Shown piece after piece: positions 44,708-55,331 of a DNA stretch of 64,000 nt; the stretch's first letter is position 1, and every line of letters begins with the position of its first letter. Position numbers and translations under genes: made by a program. The notes below the pieces were generated by a model that saw only the letters and a program-made list of their open reading frames with translations, did no database searches and was not told the DNA's origin. Source of the DNA: Scedosporium boydii (lineage: Eukaryota > Ascomycota > Sordariomycetes > Microascales > Microascaceae); NCBI GenBank assembly GCA_002221725.1, contig NJFT01000036.1:124001-188000 (forward strand), written 5' to 3'.

Positions 44708-47162
44708 TTACACCCATCCAACTCTCGGCAGGTCGTTTGCGGCATTGCTCGCGGAGTTCATAGAACCCTGCTTGAATTCACGGTACATGGCCTTGATATC
44801 GGCAGACTCTTTCGGACTTCGTTTAAAGTATGCGGTGATGCTGACAGTTTCCCTTTTGGCTTTTTCCATCTTTTCGTCCTTAGAATCATCAGAATCGTAT
44901 CTCTTCCCGCCGCTCTCCTCCCGAGACCCCTTCTCCTGCTCCTTGTCGCTCTGTATCCCCTTTTTTTCATCCTTGTGCGTGCCGCCGGGCTTTCTTGTCG
45001 GCGACTCAATCCTCATAACCATCTGGCCATTTTGTTGATAGTACCCATCCTCACGCCTCTCCAGCACTTCAGTCTCCTGGTCAAACTGCACGAGGACATA
45101 GCGATACCGAGCGTCCCTTTCGCCCCGTGTCAGCATGACAAGTACCTTGTCGAGCTGCCGTTGTTGTGTATTTGTTAATCCTGCCTTTCTATCAGCAACA
45201 GGACCCTCTTCTTCTTCGATTTTCCGCACATGGTGTATAATAGCTTCCTTGGTCATCTCCTTGGATTCATTGAACCAGGCGGTCGCCCAGCTTGGCAGTA
45301 GCGGATTGCCTCTTTCATCTACTTCATCCTTACGGTCGACCTTTTCCATGTAAATGACGTAGTAGCTAGAGAGCTCTTCCATCATAGTAGCCAGGGTGGG
45401 ATGCAGGATTGGATGCTCAGCGCGTATATCAGACTCCCCTGAGAGGCGGGGCTGTTCGGGACTTTTGGCAGCTACATATGAAAGAGGATAAGGATCTAGG
45501 TCGTTGTTATCACCTTGTCCCTGGTCAACGCTATGAGTCTCGTGATCCTTGGAAGAGACCGTCCATATATCCGACAAGTTCAAGGACCCATCGGAACCCC
45601 AAGGATCGGGCGATCTGCTTCTGAAGTTCTGAGATGCGTTGCTCGTATTTCCGTTGCTCCCATTTGCGGGATTCTCGTCTTCCTCCACACAACGCGGCAA
45701 AGCAAAAAGGGCAATTCGTTCCATGTGATGGGCAACGTGGTTGGTCACACCCTTCGGAAAGGGCGGCTCCTGGAAACATATAGGACAGAATCCCCGATCA
45801 TCGGGAAGTCTGCATATAGAAAGTTCAACTAGCGCATCAACACTAGAATCTATCAGCTCTCCCGAGTGTTCATAGAGTAAATGCCGCCTTAGCTCTCTAG
45901 GAGAGGAATATAATGAGTGAATGTGTTTGTAACAGCGCCAATATCGCCTATGGAATGAGTCCTCATGGTCAACCCAGGCCTGCCGAGATGCGTAAAGCTG
46001 ATCAGGATGCGAGCACTTCTGGTAAGTGCACAGGTATGGCTGAAGATCGTGTAAAATATGAGCTTTCCATGCTTTCCCTCTCCCCTGCCTTGGAGGGCAG
46101 AGTACATAGCAATAGGGGCAGGTAAAGTCGTGGCCATCTAGAGCTGCTGACGGAGGACCTGGAAGATCTATAGCGTTTCCTTCCATGTCCAGAGCTGTCG
46201 ACGCATACGAAATCACAGTCCCACTTTCCGTCTTGTCATCGAGGGCAGTGGTGTATCTGGTAGCCTCCGTCGTGGACATAACATAGTCAGCATTGGCATC
46301 TGCCGTCGGTATAGGATGGTCGGCATCAGGGGCGAGAGGAGACGATCTGTGGACCGCACTCGCCTCTATTCCACTACCAGCTAGCTTGGCGGCATGCTTT
46401 TCCCAATATTTAAAATACTTTCGACGTGTAGTAATCGCCTGGGTGAGACGAGGAGGGAGGCAATCGTCATATCCTTCAGGAATGACTCGACCCTGGCGTA
46501 GAACCCTCAACAATTCTGACACATGCTGCTGGTCGACTTTGGAAAACTGATCGAACACGTCAAGGTTGGTATCCTCGTCGATTTCCCGATATGACGTGGC
46601 CCTGATGGACGTTGACCGGAGGTTTGGACCCCGGATTTTGTATCCCAGTTTGTAGAGATCCTCGAGAATATCCTTGATGCTCGACAACCGCATGGAAAGC
46701 TCACTTGTCGATGTAAATTCGCCCCCATTTTCAGATCCGTCTGCGGACTCATCCTCGCTCATATCTTGAGGTATCGGCCCATCTTCGAAAGCCGGCCTCG
46801 CTCCAGAAACCACCTCGATACCTGCGCGTAGAGGGCATGTCAGTTAACTAATTTGACAGCGTATATTAGATCTGCGGCTTTTGAAGGACCCTACTCTCTT
46901 GGAGTGTCGAGGCAAGCTGTTGAAGCAATTTCGAGATATTTGATGTCATTACAGCTGACTCTCTTAGCCGGTAATCCAGAGAGATATATCCTGTCTGAAG
47001 TACACCAAGGTTTCCGCACCAAACTCTGAACTTCCCGCGCTGAGTTTGGATTTCGGAAAGCGGCATTTGGCTGGAGTGGTGCGGGCTGGCCTTGGCGAAC
47101 TCCGAGACGAGCCGCCCAAAGTCTTGAATGCATAATCGACCGGTTTCAAGGATTCTCCCCAT
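44708..47162 (-). CDS. C2H2 zinc-finger domain protein of the fungal accessory type
   Basis: Exons 47162-46895 and 46821-44708 give 793 residues; the 73-nt intron restores LQES-IEVVSGARPAF. The N-terminal about 100 residues (CIQDFGRLVSEFA) are helical. The central region holds Cys/His modules: FTCPYCYVLCPP, YLCTYQKCSHPDQLYASRQA, WRCYKHIHSLYSSPRELRRH and a classic finger FCPICFQEPPFPKGVTNHVA with H-x3-H. This arrangement is shared by a large fungal family often labelled 'oxidoreductase acuF-like C2H2' and found near or fused to NLR-type proteins. The C terminus (about 680-760) is a highly charged Lys/Glu/Ser tract. Its start lies 400 bp from the divergent DUF7580-like gene. Function is unknown; nucleic-acid or protein binding is plausible. 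Confidence 0.85.
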
Positions 47163-47561
47163 GCCGGCAGCGTTGTGAACTATTGTGAACTCCTAGCTTT
47201 AGATTTGATTCCAGTGATTCCAGTTGGAGAAACGCAATACGAGGATAATTGTGATAATGGGCTGAATCACTGATCGAGAGAGGGATGACAGCTCTGCCCA
47301 GACAACCCCGCACGACTTGATTCAATGGTGTCCTGCAGCCCTGCGCAGCCAATCGCTTCCATGATTTCTTTTCCTTTCAGCTGGTGCGGGAATGGCATGA
47401 CCCTCTCCCTTACCATTGGCGGCCAGATCTGGCATGTTGGTACCAGGCTGGGCGGGGTAGAATCAAACAAAATATCTCAAGGGCACAAAAGCAAACACAC
47501 GGGACTGTCATGATCCAGTATCCATTGAGTTCTTCATTCCGTCCTACACTTCGGCTTAAGT
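47163..47561. promoter_or_regulatory. 400-bp divergent promoter between C2H2 and DUF7580-like genes
   Basis: The two genes start 399 bp apart in opposite directions with nothing coding between them, so they probably share control sequences. No specific motif is recognised. Confidence 0.5.
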
Positions 47562-49448
47562 ATGTCTGGAATTGAGGTCGCTGGGCTGGTCCTGGGATCT
47601 CTCCCTCTAATCATATCCGCTATCGAGCATTATGAGTCTAGCCTTGACCGTGTGACGGCATTCTTTAGGTGGAAAGACGAACTAGAGAAGGCCTTACGCG
47701 AGCTATGGATCCAGCATTCCTACTTTGAGATGATATCGAGAAACCTCTTGAAGGATGTGGCCACTGTCGCTGAAGTAGAAGAGATGTTATCTGATTTTCA
47801 GAGTGAGCTTTGGAGGATCCCAAAGCTGGCGACGAGTATCCGAGAGAAGCTCGGGGCGGCGTACAGCGTTTACACGTACACAATTTTCCAGATGGAAAGT
47901 CATATGAAGACTCTGGCGAGTCATTTGAATATTGAACGCCAAAAGGTTCGTTACATCGGCATTGCCCAAAGGGTATATTCGCGATGAAACAAAGCTGAAT
48001 AATTCTCATGCTAGGGCACCTCAAACGAACTTGAAGCCATCATTATAGCCAACCAAGCCACAGCAACTTCTGCTCCGGGCCCCCTATCCTTCGAATTCAA
48101 ACAAGGGATAAAGTTTACCATGAAGAGGAGGGCTATCCGAGCCCTTCTTCAAGATGTCAAACTCTGCAATGAACGGCTGGACCAATTCATCGACAAAGCC
48201 GAAAAGTATGAACAGCCATCGATGAACACGCCTGGTCAGAAGCCTTCTCTCGGCTTTCCACTGAAACAGATTCAGGAGTGCGCCACCAGGCTTTATGAGG
48301 TTCTCTCGAGCGAGTCGTCTTGCTCCTGCCACTCTTGTCAGAATGCGCATCTTCTTCTTGAACATCGAATGACCCCGAAGAAGAGACGTGGAAATCTCAG
48401 GGAAGAGAATAAGCCAATTAGCTTCACAGTATCGTTTAATACCTCTTTGGAAAAGAAAGTCTGGCATATTGCAAACTTTTGTGTTTTTGAGGCAGCACCC
48501 GCCGTGAAGAGGTATGTCTCATTATTACCGAACGATACCCCGACTCTGTGTCCAATCTCAACTTGCTCCGCTGGACTGACGAGTGATAGAACTGTCCGGT
48601 TCGAGATCGCGGATTTAGTAGGAGACGATTGGCCTAACTACCAAGACTCCAGTCCCCCCGAGTTCGCAGACCTCGAGGTGGCCGAGAATCTATGCTCGGT
48701 TTTTAATGACGAGAGTAAAGACACCTCTTGTCCTGGATTTGTATTCCACCTTCAAGAGCCACTGAACGGCACATACACTGTTTCTGGGCCACGCGTACAC
48801 AATGGCGAGGAGCAAACTACGCTAGACAATGTCCTTCACTCGGCTGCAAAGACAGACCGCGGTTGGAGACCATTGACCGACGAAGAGCGATACATCCTGT
48901 CTATTACACTAGCTTCATCTCTCTTGCAACTCCATGGCACGCCGTGGCTTCCAAGCTTATGGCGGAAGCCAAATATTAGCTTCCCAGTTATACTAAGTGG
49001 AGAACGCCGAACGGTCGATATCAAGCACCCATTCCTCACGGAATCATCTCGGCAAATAAATGACTCCCCGTCATCGCCCGCAAGCCCGCTTTCGGATCAA
49101 GATATGGGCACTGACGAAGAAAGTCTCAACTTTTTGGTCCTGGCCCAGCTCCTTCTGGAGATCAGGTTTAGCGATAGAGTCGACAGCATTCGGCTCGACG
49201 AGGAGCCTGAGTCACCCGATGGTGCTCACCAGACACCAGACCTCCACTTGATAAAGCAATGGGTTATGCGAGAGAGAGGGAATCTTTCATTTGCGTTTCG
49301 GGATGCAATCTCCTACTGTATGAGATGTTTTGCGGATCCTGACGCGAGAATACGGGACATCAAATTTCGGTATAGTCTCATAGAGAGGATCGTCGTACCA
49401 TTGCTGGAGGAGTTATCATATTGGCGAGGGGACATTAAGGGCATATGA
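47562..49448 (+). CDS. DUF7580-like protein with N-terminal helical (HeLo/SesA-like) region
   Basis: Exons 47562-47945 and 48015-49448 give 605 residues; the 69-nt intron restores IERQK-GTSNELEAIIIANQ. The start MSGIEVAGLVLGSLPLIISA, then IEHYESSLDRVTAFFRWKDE, is the typical opening of a large fungal family with an N-terminal helical domain. The C-terminal half holds the family block LTDEERYILSITLASSLLQL, then HGTPWLPSLW, and ends with YCMRCFADPDARIRD. I recall this C-terminal module as DUF7580. Such proteins are expanded in genomes with many heterokaryon-incompatibility and NLR genes. No enzymatic motif is visible. The gene appears intact and is head-to-head with the C2H2 gene. Confidence 0.85.
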
Positions 49449-50017
49449 TTAGCCGCTGCTAAGTTTCCGGAAGTTGTCCATTAGCTGTCACATTCTGAGG
49501 GGGGGTTTGTTGGTGGGCTAGGCCCGCAAGAAGACAGCACTCAGGATTCATACCGGAAGGGATGATTTTGAAGGCCTGCCCTCCGCCCCGATCAGAATAT
49601 TACCGGAAATGCTATAATTAATACAGCACACCTCATTCCTATCAATTGCCTTCACGACAATGAGATGATAGAAGCCATCTGCCCGCCGAGATGCTGTTGC
49701 CGCAAGCTCCAGCTCTTCCAGGCCACTCTTGGGCTCTGTAACCCCTAAATAGACACTACTTTGTTCGAGTCCCGCTCGGCCCGGTTCTGCGCTGCTACCA
49801 TGATATCGTCGGGTCTGGATGCCGAGATGAGATCACGTGAGGCAAATGGGGAAGCACCTCAACGGAACTTTGCAGCCGGCCCGATCGGATCAATCGGGGG
49901 AATTATTGCTCGGACGTCCATTCACTCACCTTGAAAGCCTTCGCCAGAAAACTATTCTGTTCATCCTCTCCACTGACTCCCGTCAATAGTGCCGAGAGCA
50001 GCACATCGCAGCAGCAG
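49449..50017. other. spacer; no supported gene
   Basis: No coding signal. It precedes the glyoxalase-like pseudogene and probably held its promoter. Confidence 0.55.
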
Positions 50018-50490
50018 ATGACAAGCATCTCTCAGGTCCGCTCGCTGGACCACCTCGTCCTAACGGTCAAGGATTTACAGGCCACCGTTGACTTCTACGG
50101 GTCCGTCATGGGAATGAAGCATGAGCGATTCGTCTCCGTGGGATCTGAGAGGTACGCTCTCGTCTTTGGCCGGCAGAAGATCAATCTCCATCTCAGCGGC
50201 AAGGAGTTTGAGCCCAAGGCCCAGACCGCCCTACCCGGCTCAAGTGACTTATGCTTCCTGATCGAGGAAGACGTTGGTGAGGTTTGCAACGAATTCACGA
50301 GCGCTACATCGAGGTCTTGGAGGGAGGGCGCGTGGTGGACCGGACAGGGGCCAGGGCGAAGCTCAGGAGTGTATACATCAGGGACCCGGACGGAAATCTG
50401 ATCGAGTAAGTAAGAGGTCTTGCGCCTACATCTACGGTTCCTTTGTCGAGTTGACATACCATCCTTCGCCAGACTTTCCAACGAGCTAGA
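50018..50490 (+). pseudogene. glyoxalase/bleomycin-resistance family (VOC) gene with a one-base frameshift
   Basis: From the ATG at 50018 the frame reads ISQVRSLDHLVLTVKDLQAT, VDFYGSVMGMKHERFVS, RQKINLHLSGKEFEPKA and SSDLCFLIEEDVGEV, a complete first half of a small VOC-fold protein. Near 50297 the frame must shift by one base to recover YIEVLEGGRVVDRTGARAKL and RSVYIRDPDGNLIE. A final intron with GTAAGT..CCAG borders (50407-50472) then restores E-LSNELE-stop at 50490. So about 140 residues of an otherwise perfect family member are split by a single missing base. No usable intron fits the gap. A sequencing error cannot be excluded. Confidence 0.8.
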
Positions 50491-50624
50491 ATAGAGGTGA
50501 CGAGTGGGGACGATGGCGTACACACCAGCACCCGCGGAGACCAAGATAAACTTTCATTTCCCATGTTCATCCGCAGAGAAGCAAAGTCCACGATGGCGCA
50601 CTGCTGAAAGGAGCAACTTGCTAG

Positions 50625-51037
50625 TTAGCGAAGAACATGGTATGGAGGTCTAGAGGATCGATAAGGATTATGGCAAGGCACGGAAACGCAGGTGGCGTCG
50701 TTGGTGTCGGTCGGGGGCGGAGGGGGTGGGCGCGAGCTTTCTTCTCGGGAGGGACCGCGGGGAGCGACATCGGCAAGGGGTGGCATATCGATATCCTCAT
50801 GAGTCAGGCCATTGTCACCATGCGAGGAGGCGCGGAGGAGTGGCTCGTCGGTGGGCAGACGTCCAGCTGTCCTCATTTCGGGAAGTTCGATGTCCGAAAC
50901 CACGAAGTCATCCTCTGGGGAGTGGGGCTGATCGGAGGATCGCAAGGCTCCACGCATGAATTGGGACTGGATAGGTAAGGGAGAGTAGGAGAGCCTGCCG
51001 CCGGCACCGGAGGGGAAATTGTTGGTACTCGCCATCT
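50625..51037 (-). CDS. hypothetical short protein, Pro-rich C terminus
   Basis: A minus-strand open frame of about 135 residues from the internal ATG at about 51037 (MASTNNFPSGAGGRLSYSPL). It contains DDFVVSDIELPEMRTAGRLP and a run of Pro residues near its end. The same frame extends upstream to 51272 through a Cys/Phe-rich stretch that looks non-coding. Composition is consistent with a disordered cytosolic protein, but there is no family match and it may be a chance frame. Confidence 0.3.
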
Positions 51038-52152
51038 TCCCCTTTTTGATTGATGGAGCAGGCGCCCGAGACGGAAATTGCTCGTTGATTGGGCCTGTGA
51101 ACTGGGAGCAGCAGAAGAGGAAGAGGCCAGGGAGGAAATAATAGCAACAGCGGGCGGCGAACGGCCCTAGCCATATAAAATGACAGCGAAAGAAATGGAA
51201 GCAAAATAGTGGAATGGATGGATAGTTTGGACCGCGCCGGTGGTTGTTCAGGATAGAATCGAACGAACCCATGAGCCGGATTCTCGAGGAATGAGCTGTT
51301 CATGGATCGACTCTGCTGAGTCAACGCTGCAGGTACCTAGAGGCAGCAATGGAAGGGGCCACACCGATCTCGAGAATAATTGTGGAAGTAGGACCTCAGA
51401 TAAGAGCGAAAGGTTGGCCCGTGCCTGCCGAAACAACGAAACGCTCCTTCCTCAGACTGGATGTGACAATGATGTCAGAGGATCCGGGTGGAAACTGGCA
51501 AGGGCGAAAAAGGTCTGTACACCGCAGCTCACAGTTCATTCATCGATTGATCCTTCTTCGAGATTGCGAGAGAGATTGTGGAGCTAAGATCGAAAGGCTT
51601 CTCCTGGCATTTTGGGAGATGCGGAACCCTTGTGGTCGCCGACGACTCCCCGTGATACCTAACAACAACAGACTCCCCCTACTGAACCACGAATACGCCT
51701 TCTTCCTTTGATGGACGCTGTTGAATTCGTTGGGTCAGGCCTTCCCCGATGCGCAAGCAGACGTCATTGACACCTCAAGTCCGTTTTTCCTTTCTCCCTT
51801 CGAGACTGACACAGAGACACCGCGTTTGAATGCAAGCTTCGCTCCCCAGTAGTTTAACCACGATGTAAGAAGACAGAAGAGAACAGTCATATTCCTATGA
51901 CCTAGGGCGAGGCTGCGTAGCGTAGACGACTCTTTCGTCGCGCCGAGCCCTGCCTAAGGACCACTGCTGCCGACCGAACCGATCTATATGCCGTTCTTCC
52001 AGTACAATCGGCGGCGAATTCGCAATATCCTGGTCATAAGTAACAAACGGGGTCCACCACACATCGTCGATGTTCTGTCCGCGGCCGAAAGTCTGCCGGG
52101 TCGTCAGGATAATTGTGTCGCCTTCCGACTCTGCCCTCTCCTGTCTTCGAAT
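51038..52152. other. no supported gene
   Basis: Open frames here overlap one another and lack family features. Confidence 0.5.
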
Positions 52153-53346
52153 CTAGAAATCGGTATAACAGTGCTCACAGGCGATGTAACCGCGCAGAGC
52201 GTCGCGAACACCCCTTTTACATCTCCGGGTGGAACAAGTGAGATCATTTGCCCAGAGAGTTGAACGGCTGTCTTCTCCGTAGCCTTGTCGTATCTCCATG
52301 TCCTGGAAAAGGAATTTGAAGACAAGGACCCAGTTCAAATGAGGGCAGATATACCGAAGCTCCGGGTAAATCGTTATCAGCTCCTCAATACCCTTTAGAG
52401 TGATAGTTGCCCGCTTGCCCGAAGCCTCAGACCACAGCTCCAAATTGGTCTTGAGCGCCGCCATGTGACCATTGATGACGCCAGAATATTGTCTCCGATG
52501 GCCGATCAAGGTCAGTTCGGAATCTTTGAGTCTGTAAGTCACGCTATCGGACAGCATGCCCCCAGGATAGACCCCCCAACCGTGCTGTGACGATCTTAGA
52601 ATAGCAGCCACCGTGCTAAATGAAAAAGGTACTCGCCGCAAGTGTCTGGGAATCTCGTCGCACCTCCGCCTTTGGTTCTCCCGATCAACCATTGGGCAGG
52701 TACTATTGTGGCCGGCCCGCACCCAGTGTCTCGGGAGGGAGGGGAGGTGGAAAATCTGACAGCTTGGACAGAGTATGTGCAATGGGAGTATACCATCCCT
52801 TTCCAGGCGGGTTAGAAGGTCCTACCGGGGCAACGTGTCGAGAATCAAGTCACGAGCACCCAGCTTTCGCAGCATTGTGTGGCTGGTGAGCGCAAGTGCG
52901 GCTCGGTCGGCAGGGGAAAGGTTTTGGGCAATTCCTAAAGTCAATTGTATGGGAAACATTTCTATTCTCAGAGGCCCTCCCATAGACCAGCCGCCGTGGC
53001 TTCCCAGGCGAGATTCTCCCGGCGAAAGGCCTCGTGGGCGGGATTCCCGTAGTCGAAGGATTCGTTGGCTTGATTCTCGGTTTGGTAGGTGGGATTCTTG
53101 GGGCGGCAGGCTTCGGGGTGGAAGATTTTGAGGATGTGGGGGGCTGTACGGAGGAGGGTCGTCTCTGCTGCGCGCCTCTTCGACATCTGCTGTCCAAGTC
53201 CGCCTTTCGGATCGAATTTCTTCTGTTAATCTTTCCTCCAGTATAGTTTCAGGACTTCCTGGTCGCCGCTGCCTGCGTTGCATCCGGTGACCCAACAGTA
53301 TCAACAACAGCGAATCCACCGTTTTATCAGCGAGGCGTCCGAACAT
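52153..53346 (-). pseudogene. F-box-like fungal gene interrupted by one in-frame TAG
   Basis: The minus frame from the ATG at 53346 is continuous for 398 codons except for a single TAG at 52824-52822. Before it: a Pro/Arg/Ser-rich N terminus, then IQLTLGIAQNLSPADRAALA and LTSHTMLRKLGARDLILDTL, a degenerate F-box-like helix pair. Directly after it: LLTRLERD, HILCPSCQIFHLPSL, then YRLKDSELTLIGHRRQYSG and IYPELRYICPHLNWVL. These blocks follow each other in many fungal F-box-like proteins, where the residue at the stop lies between L-x-x-LP and LL-x-x-LERD. A C-to-T change of CAG to TAG would explain it. A GTAGGA donor overlaps the stop, but splicing there would delete the conserved ILCPSC motif. 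Confidence 0.65.
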
Positions 53347-54433
53347 GGTGATTAATAAGTCTAGAAATCGGGAATAGATGGAGCTGGAAGCAGGGGACAG
53401 TGGATTTACTTTCTAATATATTCTTTACTAATTCTCTTTTGAGGCCCAACACTAATCAGTGAGGTTTATACATGTCTACTGGACTCGACCATGTGACGCA
53501 GTGGGCCAAGGCTAAGTAACAGGTCTATAAAATACTAGTAGACTTATTAGTCCTAAAGGCTTTAAGCTTTGAGGAATAGGCGAACACTATATAGTATACT
53601 AGACCAGGGTGAAATATACTTTAACATCTGCAGTGCTGCGAGCTGGAGACTCCCTCGCCCCGAACAGGGAAGATCCTAAAGTGCCCCACTCATCAAACAC
53701 AGATAATGCATGGGATTAGATTCATGCTCAGCTGGTGAGGCGATGAACAATGAAGTGCTACCGTAGACACCCTTTAGATGGTTAACTATCCCCTTCTCAC
53801 TCTCTTCTCTTTCCCTAACCTTAAACTCATTAGCTGCCTACGACCTACTTACTATCCCCCCTACTGTAAGAGTTCATTCCATGATCATCGAAATCCTAAA
53901 GAGAAAACGAGAGGAGAGACAGAACATAAAATTGGGGAGAGAAGCAGGAAGAAATATGAAAGAAATAAGAAGCCCCGAGCGACTACTAAATAAGGTCGCC
54001 CATCACCCAGCAGAGTATTGTAATCCACTTGTCTGAAGCCTTACTATAATTGTCGAGGGACAATTCGGGAACCTGGTTTCTTCAGTTCCTTCTAACTCCA
54101 TCTAGAATATCCAACTTGTCTTTTAAGTCCCCTAGAGCCTCGATTATTAGATAGCTCTTTAGCCCCAATGAGATTTTTTAAGCGAGACACCTCCGGAAGT
54201 TGCAGCTTCCCCCCCAATTCTTTATATTATCAAGCTTGATCTCACCGACTGTCCACGACGAGATTGTCAATGTCGCCATTGTCACAGGCTAAAAAAATAG
54301 ACAAAAAACAGAATAAAAAGACTGAAGCGACAGAAAAGGGGGAGAATGGGAAGCTACAAAGGAAAAGAAAATACAAATACAATCACGAATAAGAAGGGGG
54401 AATGTTGAAAAGATGGGCAAGAAGGAAATCACC
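53347..54433. other. AT-rich, gene-free stretch
   Basis: This 1.1 kb is markedly rich in TA, TTA and TAG (for example 53400-53620 and 53990-54240) with no coding signal. It has the look of mutated repeat-derived DNA, but I cannot identify a parent element. Confidence 0.5.
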
Positions 54434-54505
54434 TGGACGCACCCGGAATCGAACCGGGGACCGCCTCTATGCTAAAGAGGAATTATACCACTAAACCATG
54501 CGCCC
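54434..54505 (-). tRNA. tRNA-Ala (anticodon AGC)
   Basis: A 72-nt intronless tRNA on the minus strand. The acceptor GGGCGCA pairs with TGCGTCC, the D arm includes TGGTTTAGTGGTATAA, the anticodon stem CCTCT/AGAGG encloses the loop TTAGCAT, and the T arm is CCCCGGTTCGATTCCGGG. Confidence 0.92.
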
Positions 54506-54923
54506 TTCGTTGTTGAGTGGGGATGTCTGTAGGTTGTTCTGTAAAGCCATTTCCGGTTAGTGCCAGGCTCTCCGAGACTTGATCGAAAGCTGGAGACAAA
54601 ATGGTGAGCGACAAGAGCTTTGCGGTTTGCGTCCCCTGCATAAGGACTCTCCTTTTACCTCGGCCAATGGGATCCGGGTTGTGACAGTCCCCCCCAGTAG
54701 GCGGTTCTAGCAGGACAAATAGTATGCCCACCACTCCACTACAAAACGGGGGGCCGTCTTCCTCATGTAAGTGTTACCTTAACTGACCCATTGGCGACGC
54801 CAAAAAAACGCTGACCGCGCCGTCCATCCGCAAGATCGCCACCATATATTTAGACCACTTTCAATTACTCAAAGAGCTGCTCGGCGAGGACGACCGCCCG
54901 GTTGACCACCAAAAAGAGACTCA
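54506..54923. other. promoter region of the arsenate reductase gene
   Basis: No gene is seen. The last 140 bp are CG-richer than the sequence to the left; TATATTTA at 54845-54852 is a TATA-like sequence 75 bp before the ATG. Confidence 0.5.
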
Positions 54924-55331
54924 ATGGCCGACAAACCCAGCGTCCTGTTCGTCTGCGTCCACAACGCCGGCCGCTCCCAAATGGCCGCCGGCTACCTCGC
55001 CCACCTCGCTGGCGAAACCGTTGAAGTCCGCTCCGCCGGATCAGCCCCGGCCGACTCCATCAACCCTGTCGTTATCGAAGCCATGCGCGAAGAAGGCATC
55101 GACCTCACCAACCAGAAGCCCAAGGTCCTCACCACTGACGCGGTCCAAGCCAGCGACGTCGTCATCACCATGGGCTGCGGCGACGTCTGCCCCGCGTTCC
55201 CCGGCAAGCGCTACCTCGATTGGCAACTCGATGACCCCGCCGGGCAAGGCCTCGATGTTATACGCCCCATCCGCGACGAAATCCGTCGCCGCATCGAGAA
55301 ACTCATCACTGAACTCCGGTCCTCTAGCTAA
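54924..55331 (+). CDS. arsC: arsenate reductase, low-molecular-weight phosphatase type (bacterial-like ArsC)
   Basis: An intronless 135-residue protein. The P-loop CVHNAGRSQ (C-x5-R) at residues 11-17 with Cys11 is the arsenate-attacking site. GCGDVCPAFPG supplies Cys85 and Cys89, the redox pair of thiol-coupled arsenate reductases. DWQLDDPAG carries the Asp general acid. RSAGSAPAD, PKVLTTDAVQASDVVITMG and VIRPIRDEIRRRI complete the family pattern, close to actinobacterial proteins. Fungi normally use a Cdc25/rhodanese-type arsenate reductase (Acr2), so this copy is probably of bacterial origin. It is rich in C-ending codons and stands alone, without an arsenite exporter or ArsR beside it. 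It converts arsenate to arsenite in the cytosol. Confidence 0.9.
   Translation: MADKPSVLFVCVHNAGRSQMAAGYLAHLAGETVEVRSAGSAPADSINPVVIEAMREEGIDLTNQKPKVLTTDAVQASDVVITMGCGDVCPAFPGKRYLDWQLDDPAGQGLDVIRPIRDEIRRRIEKLITELRSSS

Noticed and set aside
53347..54433. AT-rich stretch as an identified transposon
   Set aside because: No terminal repeats, target duplication or transposase fragment could be recognised.
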